From Chloroflexota bacterium (GTDB lineage Bacteria > Chloroflexota > Dehalococcoidia > E44-bin15), in the NCBI GenBank assembly GCA_015222405.1, contig JADFVG010000196.1, forward strand, positions 1-5,707: a DNA stretch of 5,707 nt, read 5' to 3'. This document shows positions 1 through 4,463 of this stretch, in pieces (position 1 is the stretch's first letter; each line of letters begins with the position of its first letter). The position numbers and the translations under genes are program-made. The notes under the pieces are model-generated. The model saw only the letters and a list, made by a program, of their open reading frames with translations, searched no databases and was not told where the DNA came from.

Positions 1-414
1 ACCACAACCGCTGACCCCGCAAAGCACCAGCCAGCCCTGAGGATCCTGGGCAAAGGCTTTTGCCCCCTCATATGCCTCACTGAACCTTTCCTCATTGTCA
101 GGATCGGCCGTCCTGCCTTTGGGATTGAGGTTATCGAAGGTGAGACGGGTCAGGGGACCGAGGTTACTGTACCGCTGCAAACGGGAGAGGCGTTCCTCAG
201 CCAGTTCCTCCCTGGTGCACTGACAGGGTATCACCCTGGCGAAATCGGGCTGCCCCGATGGAAGCAGGGGGTAGACGAAGCCAGCTCCTTTGCACCACGG
301 GCACTCCCGCTTCCCCTCAGTCTCTTCAGTCAATTCGGCGCTTGACCAGGTGCCCGTATCTTCCCTTGATATATTTGTCCTCGCCCGCTTTAAGATCTCT
401 CCCAGACTCTCCAT
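1..414 (-). CDS. DnaC/DnaI-like ATP-binding helicase loader, 3' part missing at window edge
   Basis: Probable AAA+ ATPase that loads the replicative helicase DnaB onto DNA. Only the first 138 codons are present; the frame runs off the left edge. The protein starts MESLGEILKR, then has a cysteine-rich segment (C38-P-W-C41, followed by K-G-A-G-F, then C64-Q-C66) that looks like a zinc-binding knuckle. A linker with LTFDNLNP (about 91-98) precedes WLVLCGVSGCG (128-138), which is the beginning of a Walker A loop of the GxxGxGK[ST] type, cut just before the lysine. The start was placed at the ATG at 414 because the residues after it resemble the N-termini I recall for this family (M-x-x-x-G-x-I-L-K). 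This makes the gene overlap the end of the upstream dnaD-like gene by 89 bp. A TTG at 333 is the alternative start and would give an 8-bp overlap. It is the last visible gene of the rplI-dnaB operon. Family assignment is good; the function as DnaB loader is inferred from family and context. Confidence 0.82.
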   Translation of the reverse strand, partial: MESLGEILKRARTNISREDTGTWSSAELTEETEGKRECPWCKGAGFVYPLLPSGQPDFARVIPCQCTREELAEERLSRLQRYSNLGPLTRLTFDNLNPKGRTADPDNEERFSEAYEGAKAFAQDPQGWLVLCGVSGCG

Positions 415-1021
415 AACCCTCACTCGCCCAGCGCTCAAGAATTCTCGAAATGTATCGCCAGCTACGCTTATTTCGAGTTACCGCCTCCTTGAACGCGTTT
501 TCAATCCAAGAGGCGGGATAAAGCCTCTCCGCCTCCTTCAACTCCTCAGCAATCATAGGGGTGAGCATACCAATATTATCCTCATAGAGGGTGAAGATGT
601 TGGGCTGTTCCTCAGCCTCCACATATGGCTCCTTGCGGGGCAAAGCCCCGAGGGAAATCTCCCCGCTCTTGATCTTGGCTACTGCCTTCCTGTCCTCTTC
701 GGTATTCAAGAAGTAGATGTCCTCCCTCTTCCCCTCCCGATCGAGGACGAGATGAAGAAGATTGCCACGGCCCACAGCGCACTCCAAGCCATGACGCAGC
801 GCCTGACCATCGCCGATGCCCATCATCAGCGGCTTATCACCGAGAAGCTCCCCAAGGGTGACAAATTTGGGGTAGCCCCTCTTGTGATAAACCCTCCAGA
901 AGATATGAAGGGTTGTTTTCAGCTCAGCGAGGTCATCGATTTTGGGCAAAAGCTGGCTAAAGAAAATGTTGGGCAGAGGGGTAAAGCGCATCCTGGGCCC
1001 AAAACCAGCGGGGGAGTTCAT
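326..1021 (-). CDS. DnaD-domain primosome protein
   Basis: A 231-residue protein of the DnaD/DnaB_2 replication-initiation family, which in Firmicutes acts with a DnaI/DnaC-type loader to place the replicative helicase at origins or stalled forks. The N-terminal half (about 15-105) has the look of a winged-helix domain, including LPKIDDLAELKTTLHIFW and VTLGELLGDKPLM. An acidic, proline-containing linker (about 125-140) follows. The C-terminal helical domain (about 142-202) contains the diagnostic YxxxIG motif (Y146, I150, G151) and the segment KRSWRYISRILERWASEG, typical of the family. The basic tail includes YIKGRYGHLVKRR. The ATG start overlaps the dnaB stop by four bases (ATGA), which implies translational coupling. 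The last 89 bp overlap the inferred start of the loader gene. Family membership is confident; its exact partner interactions are inferred from the neighbours. Confidence 0.88.
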   Translation of the reverse strand: MNSPAGFGPRMRFTPLPNIFFSQLLPKIDDLAELKTTLHIFWRVYHKRGYPKFVTLGELLGDKPLMMGIGDGQALRHGLECAVGRGNLLHLVLDREGKREDIYFLNTEEDRKAVAKIKSGEISLGALPRKEPYVEAEEQPNIFTLYEDNIGMLTPMIAEELKEAERLYPASWIENAFKEAVTRNKRSWRYISRILERWASEGYGESGRDLKAGEDKYIKGRYGHLVKRRID

Positions 1022-2379
1022 GCTGGCACCTCGCTCCCCAAGTCCTCGAACTTTACCGTTCGCTCCCGAAAACGCAGGTTGACTGTTCCTACCGGTCCAT
1101 TGCGGTGCTTGGCAACTATGATCTCAGCAATGCCTTTGGGATATTCGTTGTCCTCCTTATCCGGGTGCAGCCTGAGCCATTCCTCCTTGGAATAGTGCAT
1201 ATCATCGCGATAGATGAAGATAACCACATCGGCATCCTGCTCAATGGAGCCGCTCTCTCTGAGGTCGAAAAGCTGGGGGCGGTGAGAGGCGCGCCACTCC
1301 GGTGCCCGCGAGAGCTGAGAGACAGCGATCAGGGGCACATCCAGCTCGCGGGCTAGTCCCTTAAGGGAGCGGGAGATCTCGGTGACCTCCTGGACGCGTC
1401 CCTCCCTGCCATCGCCCCGGATCAGCTGCATGTAGTCAACAATGATAAGGTCGATGCCGCGCTCAAAGTGGAGGCGGCGCGCCTTGCTCCTGATCTCCAC
1501 CATTCTCAGGATGGGTGAGTCATCAACATAGATGGGGGCTTCAGAAAGGACGCCCGTGGCCTCCGTCACCCTCCCCTCCTCGGCCTCAGTCTGCTCCCCC
1601 AGGCGCAATCTCCTAGCATCGACACCAGACTCACTGGCGAGCAGCCGCTGCACCAGCTGCTCCCTTGCCATCTCCAGGCTGAAGATGGCAACCCGCGCCT
1701 TCTGTTCCACGGCTGCATTCCTGGCGATAGTAAGTGCCAGACTCGTTTTCCCCAGGCTCGGCCTGGCGGCAAGCACAATCATATCGGAGCGCTGTAAACC
1801 GCCTAAGATCCCGTCCAAAGCGGGAAAGCCAGTTCCCACCACCCTGCCTTCCATAGTAGGAAGGGCAATTTCGCTCTCCTCAAAGTCTCGGAGGAGCTGG
1901 CGAATATGGAGGAAGTCTCGACGGCTCTCGCCACGGCGGAGGCGGAAAATGGTATCCTCAGCCCTGCCCAGGGCAACATCGATGTCTGGTCCCGCCTCAT
2001 AGCCGATGGCAGCGATCTGCGATGAAGCACTGATCAGGCCGCGCATCATGGACAGGCGGTGCACTGTGTGAGCATAGTGTTCAATGTGCACTGAGGTCGG
2101 CACCATGGAGACGAGATGGCTTAAATAGGCGGCCCCCCCCATAGCCTCCAGCCGCCCCAGCCGCCCTAGCTCATGAGCTACGGTAACTTGGTCTATGGCT
2201 TCGTTTCTCTCATAGAGGGAAAAACATGCTTCATAAACCCACAGGTTCTTTTCCCGATAGAACTCTTCAGGCTTGAGGAAGATGGCAATCTTGTGGATGG
2301 CCTCACCATCGATAATCAGAGACCCGAGCACCGCTTCCTCAGCCTCGATGTCATGGGGTGGCAGTTTCTCCTCAATCAC
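1018..2379 (-). CDS. dnaB: Replicative DNA helicase DnaB
   Basis: Hexameric 5'-3' helicase that unwinds DNA at the replication fork and recruits primase; cytoplasmic. The 453 residues match the usual family length. The N-terminal DnaB domain spans about 6-108 (PPHDIEAEEAVLGSLI, then GGAAYLSHLV). A linker follows, and the RecA-like ATPase domain covers about 180-448. Walker A is ARPSLGKT (205-212), with alanine in the first position where glycine is also common. Walker B is IDLIIVDYMQLI with D315. Further conserved blocks are SQLSRAPEWR (354-363), DLRESGSIEQDADVVIF (372-388) and AKHRNGPVGT (423-432), the last probably holding the arginine finger. No intein is present, although DnaB is a frequent intein host. 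The start is GTG at 2379, two bases after the rplI stop, with a good ribosome binding site (GAAGAGAAGGG) inside the end of rplI, six bases upstream. A run of eight G residues lies at 2133-2140 in the Gly-Gly-Ala codons and the frame is intact through it. Confidence 0.97.
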   Translation of the reverse strand: MIEEKLPPHDIEAEEAVLGSLIIDGEAIHKIAIFLKPEEFYREKNLWVYEACFSLYERNEAIDQVTVAHELGRLGRLEAMGGAAYLSHLVSMVPTSVHIEHYAHTVHRLSMMRGLISASSQIAAIGYEAGPDIDVALGRAEDTIFRLRRGESRRDFLHIRQLLRDFEESEIALPTMEGRVVGTGFPALDGILGGLQRSDMIVLAARPSLGKTSLALTIARNAAVEQKARVAIFSLEMAREQLVQRLLASESGVDARRLRLGEQTEAEEGRVTEATGVLSEAPIYVDDSPILRMVEIRSKARRLHFERGIDLIIVDYMQLIRGDGREGRVQEVTEISRSLKGLARELDVPLIAVSQLSRAPEWRASHRPQLFDLRESGSIEQDADVVIFIYRDDMHYSKEEWLRLHPDKEDNEYPKGIAEIIVAKHRNGPVGTVNLRFRERTVKFEDLGSEVPA

Positions 2380-2381
2380 AG

Positions 2382-2834
2382 CTAACCCTTCTCTTCAGTA
2401 ACAACAACCTTTATTTTAGGCGCGATCCCCTTTGATAGTCTGACCAAGACCTCATATTCGCCCAGCTGGCGAATGGGTTCCTCAAGCTCTATCTTCCTCT
2501 TATCGATATCCTGCCCCGTAACTCGCTCGAGCTCTTCAGCAATATCACCGTTGGTAACAGCGCCATAAAGGCGCTCCTGGGCTCCCACTTTGGCCTTGAG
2601 CGTGATCTCCACTCCTTCCAAGGTCTGTGCCAGAGCTGTCAGCTCAGTCTCAAGAAGGGCTTGGCGCTTTCCCTCAGCCTGACGGATTGCCTCCACCCTC
2701 CTCATAGCGGCGGGGGTAGCAAATTCAGCCAGACCCCTGGGGAGGAGGAAATTCCTGGCATAGCCGCTGGCAACATCCCTGACCTCCCCCACACTCCCCA
2801 GCCGCGGCACATCCTGAAGTAATACCACTCTCAT
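2382..2834 (-). CDS. rplI: 50S ribosomal protein bL9
   Basis: Structural protein of the large ribosomal subunit that binds 23S rRNA near the L1 stalk base and helps restrain ribosome movement. The 150-residue length is normal. The N-terminal rRNA-binding domain (1-50) carries the full L9 signature: G13, G16, V21, G24-Y25, N28-F29-L30, G34, A36, T40. A long charged helix (about 42-75) links it to the C-terminal domain (about 76-148, including AQERLYGAVTNGDIAEEL and DKRKIELEEPIRQLGEYEV). The ATG at 2834 is the only sensible start because the sequence begins with the canonical MRVVLLQDVPRLG. A modest Shine-Dalgarno (AAGGG, 10 bases upstream) sits in a leader with repeated GGGCGAAA. It heads the operon with dnaB, a gene order found in many bacteria, where rplI and dnaB are adjacent. 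Confidence 0.98.
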   Translation of the reverse strand: MRVVLLQDVPRLGSVGEVRDVASGYARNFLLPRGLAEFATPAAMRRVEAIRQAEGKRQALLETELTALAQTLEGVEITLKAKVGAQERLYGAVTNGDIAEELERVTGQDIDKRKIELEEPIRQLGEYEVLVRLSKGIAPKIKVVVTEEKG

Positions 2835-2841
2835 TTTCTTT

Positions 2842-2917
2842 TCGCCCTTTCGCCCTAGTCGTTATATTATAATCGACGCCGCTTTTTTCGCCCTGATTGC
2901 TATATTATAATCGACGC
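2842..2917 (-). repeat. Two tandem 38-bp direct repeats upstream of rplI
   Basis: Read on the minus strand, copies begin at 2917 and 2879, each with GCGTCGATTATAATATA identical over 17 bases, then a diverged hexamer, then AGGGCGAAA identical again. The period is exactly 38 bp. Each copy carries the rplI-proximal TATAAT box, so the repeat duplicates a promoter element. GGGCGAAA occurs a third time directly downstream of copy two. Confidence 0.85.
2866..2871 (-). promoter_or_regulatory. Proximal -10 element of rplI operon promoter
   Basis: Perfect TATAAT on the minus strand in the repeat copy nearest rplI. Transcription would begin near 2859, leaving a leader of about 25 bases with AAGGG as ribosome binding site. 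No good -35 box is seen at 16-18 bp spacing (AGGGCG at 17), so recognition might rely on the AT-rich flank or an activator. The surrounding TTATAATATAA is an inverted repeat, so a TATAAT is also readable on the plus strand, but no gene lies there. Confidence 0.55.
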
Positions 2918-2932
2918 AGCACAAAATAAAAA
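2904..2932 (-). promoter_or_regulatory. Distal promoter candidate of rplI operon
   Basis: Second perfect TATAAT (2909-2904 on the minus strand), 38 bp upstream of the first. With a 17-base spacer the -35 position reads TTTTTA (2932-2927), a three-of-six match to TTGACA. It lies in an A/T-rich tract with inverted AAAAA/TTTTT arms (2928-2942) that could act like an upstream element. A start near 2897 would give a leader of about 63 bases spanning the second repeat. Confidence 0.5.
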
Positions 2933-2980
2933 GGGGATTTTTGCTCTTCCTTGCCCTGGAACGAAAAAGCCCGCACCATT

Positions 2981-3000
2981 AAAAAGAATCCGTGGCACGG
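2981..3000 (-). terminator. Weak candidate terminator after yqeY
   Basis: On the minus strand CCGTGCCACGG can fold as a 4-bp stem (CCGT/ACGG) with a three-base loop, followed at once by ATTCTTTTT. The stem is short, so termination is probably partial, and yqeY transcripts may read into rplI. It is the only hairpin with a T-run that I can see in the interval 2835-3039. Confidence 0.4.
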
Positions 3001-3039
3001 TACTTAAATAGACCTAAGATACCAAAAAGAGGACTCTAG

Positions 3040-3489
3040 CTATGAGCCGGCGAGCAACTCTGAGACCACATCGTTGATCTCACGCCCCTCGGCCCTGCCC
3101 TTGAGCTGGGGCATGAGCTGGGACATCACCTTGCCCTTATCTCCCGGGCCACTGGCTCCAACCTGCTCCATTATTTTACGTGCCGCCTCTGCAATCTCCT
3201 CCCGGCTCATCTGCGGAGGCAGATACTCCAGGAGGATGGCGAGCTCTGCCTCTTCTTTGGCTACCAAATCGGGGCGATTTCCCTTGCGGAATTCGGCGAT
3301 ACTCTCTCGATGTCGCTTCACTTCCCTGGAAATAACATCAATGACGCCAGAATCATCTACGGGGGCACCTTTATCGATCTCTGCATTCTTAACCCCAGCC
3401 AGTACCAGACGAAGCAACGACCTGCACGTATAATCGCCACCCTTCACCGCCTGCTTCAAGTCTGCCCTGAGTTTTTCCTGCAATGTCAT
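3040..3489 (-). CDS. yqeY: YqeY / GatB-like domain protein
   Basis: A 149-residue, all-helical protein of the YqeY family, related to the C-terminal tRNA-interacting domain of the GatB and GatE amidotransferase subunits. Its cellular role is not firmly established; a link to translation or tRNA is inferred from the domain and from its common pairing with rpsU. Typical blocks are MTLQEKLRADLKQAVKGGD (1-19), RSLLRLVLAGVKNAEI (23-38), LLEYLPPQMSREEI (86-99), and the C-terminal GDKGKVMSQLMPQLKGRAEG (116-135) followed by INDVVSELL. The ATG at 3489 was chosen because the family usually begins with M-x-L-x-x-K-L and because GTGGGG lies five bases upstream. A TTG at 3519, preceded by AGAAGAG, could add ten residues (MDTGLGSGAE) that do not resemble the family. 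The gap from rpsU is 39 bp with the preferred start, so the two genes are probably co-transcribed. Confidence 0.93.
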   Translation of the reverse strand: MTLQEKLRADLKQAVKGGDYTCRSLLRLVLAGVKNAEIDKGAPVDDSGVIDVISREVKRHRESIAEFRKGNRPDLVAKEEAELAILLEYLPPQMSREEIAEAARKIMEQVGASGPGDKGKVMSQLMPQLKGRAEGREINDVVSELLAGS

Positions 3490-3528
3490 CTCTGCCCCAC
3501 TACCAAGACCTGTATCCAAATCTCTTCT

Positions 3529-3735
3529 TCAACCACTGCGAGTACTGCTAGTGCGCGTACTGCGAGCGGTCTTCCTTCTCTTGACTGCCGCTTTCTTCTT
3601 GCGCGTGATACAAGGCCTCTCGTAATGCTCCCGGCGCCGGAACTCAGCAAGAATGCCAGCCTGCTGCACCTTTTTATTGAATCTCCTGAGGAGACTCTCG
3701 AAGCTCTCCCTCTCATCAAGCACTACATCAGACAC
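3529..3735 (-). CDS. rpsU: 30S ribosomal protein bS21
   Basis: Small basic protein of the 30S subunit platform, near the anti-Shine-Dalgarno end of 16S rRNA, involved in translation initiation. The 68 residues fit the family (about 58-71). Diagnostic sequence is VVLDERESFESLLRRFNKKVQQ (4-25) and GILAEFRRREHYERP (27-41), followed by a lysine/arginine-rich tail (43-66). I chose the GTG start at 3735, giving MSDVVLDE, over an in-frame ATG at 3765. The GTG has a very strong ribosome binding site (AAGGGGG within GGAAGGGGGGG, seven bases upstream), family members begin close to this point, and the predicted transcript starts only about seven bases before the ATG, too short for a normal leader. The ATG would give 78 residues with MLSLLEGGDC added. 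It is followed by yqeY, a common partner. Confidence 0.93.
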   Translation of the reverse strand: MSDVVLDERESFESLLRRFNKKVQQAGILAEFRRREHYERPCITRKKKAAVKRRKTARSTRTSSTRSG

Positions 3736-3740
3736 ACAAT

Positions 3741-3751
3741 CCCCCCCTTCC
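3741..3751 (-). promoter_or_regulatory. Strong G-rich ribosome binding site deciding the rpsU start
   Basis: GGAAGGGGGGG on the minus strand. AAGGGGG can pair along its whole length with the 16S 3' end if one G-U pair is allowed, and its end lies seven bases before the GTG at 3735. It would lie inside the coding region if the ATG at 3765 were used. The run of seven G residues is a homopolymer that could vary in length. Confidence 0.75.
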
Positions 3752-3778
3752 AACAATGACAGCATTCACAATTTAATC

Positions 3779-3807
3779 ATTTTAGACGCTTCGAAGCGGT
3801 GTGTCAA
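3779..3807 (-). promoter_or_regulatory. Sigma70-type promoter for rpsU-yqeY
   Basis: On the minus strand TTGACA (3807-3802) is followed by a 17-base spacer and TAAAAT (3784-3779), matching the -35 consensus fully and the -10 at five of six positions. Transcription would start near 3772, leaving a leader of about 36 bases before the GTG start of rpsU. The -35 box overlaps the TGA stop of the DUF429 gene. The spacer contains a perfect 12-bp palindrome (CGCTTCGAAGCG, 3787-3798), which could be an operator or a short RNA hairpin in readthrough transcripts. Confidence 0.8.
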
Positions 3808-4463
3808 GGGAAAGGAACGCCGCCTTTCACCGCCGGTACACAGATAGCACCCTCTTCAATGTCGCCTAAAACTTCTGCCTCGCCCTGGGTATAGAGATAG
3901 GCAGTGTAAGCGGCAACCAAGGCATCGCAGAGGTCATGGTCGAACTGGGGCAAGTAGGGAGCCATGTGAGGCATAAGCTTGGCAAGCCCCTGCCTGAGGA
4001 AAGATATGCCAGCGGGCTTCGACTTGGGTGGTATCGACCGGCCAAAAAGGGCCACCTTGGTGGCATAAGGATAAACCTCGATAACCTCGCAGCCGCGGGC
4101 AACAATTTCACGCTTGAGGCCGATTGCCCGATAGACCATGTTTTTGATAATGGATTTCTTGGTGGTATAGTAGCAAGGGATTCCACGGCGGGAGAGCTCC
4201 CGTTCACATATCCTTCCTTTCCCAGGTAACTGCGCCTGGCAGGAGCAGCTCTCTTCGAGACAGCACAGCCCCTTAGGCAAGCCAAGAGGGGCGTCGATAG
4301 CAACGATGCCAGGGCAGTGGCTCTCAATGGCCTCCAAGATATCGCCATCGCTTGAGAGGAGGTCGTAAAAAACGAGGCGCAACTTCTCATCCAGTCCAAC
4401 ACAGGCACTGGGCCTTTTGGGTGAAGAGGTAAGGTCGATACCGATGAAGTGGGCTCTTGCCAT
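3804..4463 (-). CDS. DUF429 family protein, predicted RNase H-like fold nuclease
   Basis: A 219-residue member of the DUF429 family, for which an RNase H-like nuclease fold has been predicted but no function is established to my knowledge. The N-terminus FIGIDLTSSPKRPSACVGLD (6-25) supplies the first acidic residue (D10). Next is GIVAIDAPLGLP (52-63, D57), then CEVIEVYPYATK (125-136, E129), and near the C-terminus HDLCDALVAAYTAYLYT (176-192, D180). The spacing of these acids suits a metal-binding active site. An unusual cysteine-rich stretch lies at 67-97 (C67, C68, C73, C75, C86, C97). The ATG at 4463 overlaps the TGA of the FAD-dehydrogenase gene by one base (TGATG), and upstream there is only a weak AAGAG, so translation is probably coupled. 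The rpsU promoter overlaps its stop codon. Family call is confident, the biochemical role is not known. Confidence 0.85.
   Translation of the reverse strand: MARAHFIGIDLTSSPKRPSACVGLDEKLRLVFYDLLSSDGDILEAIESHCPGIVAIDAPLGLPKGLCCLEESCSCQAQLPGKGRICERELSRRGIPCYYTTKKSIIKNMVYRAIGLKREIVARGCEVIEVYPYATKVALFGRSIPPKSKPAGISFLRQGLAKLMPHMAPYLPQFDHDLCDALVAAYTAYLYTQGEAEVLGDIEEGAICVPAVKGGVPFP

Noticed and set aside
290..1195. 301-codon plus-strand reading frame opposite the dnaD-like gene and the end of dnaB
   Set aside because: It is antisense to two clearly conserved genes, its translation shows no recognisable domain, and it follows the codon pattern of the minus-strand genes. It is a shadow frame.
1532..2002. 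156-codon plus-strand reading frame within dnaB
   Set aside because: Serine/arginine/proline-rich low-complexity translation, fully antisense to the DnaB ATPase domain; no independent support.
2928..2942. AAAAA/TTTTT inverted repeat as a terminator
   Set aside because: The stem would be only A-T pairs and it lies immediately upstream of a promoter candidate; better read as an A/T-rich promoter flank.
2835..3039. Possible small RNA gene, tRNA or riboswitch in the largest intergenic space
   Set aside because: No cloverleaf, no conserved riboswitch core and no extended stem was visible; the content is explained by a weak terminator and the repeated promoter elements.
3787..3798. CGCTTCGAAGCG palindrome as terminator of the FAD-dehydrogenase/DUF429 unit
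   Set aside because: The stem is only four or five base pairs and no T-run follows on the minus strand; it sits in the promoter spacer, so operator or chance is more likely.
3866..4408. 180-codon minus-strand frame inside the DUF429 gene
   Set aside because: Out-of-frame overlap with the recognisable DUF429 sequence, no family resemblance.
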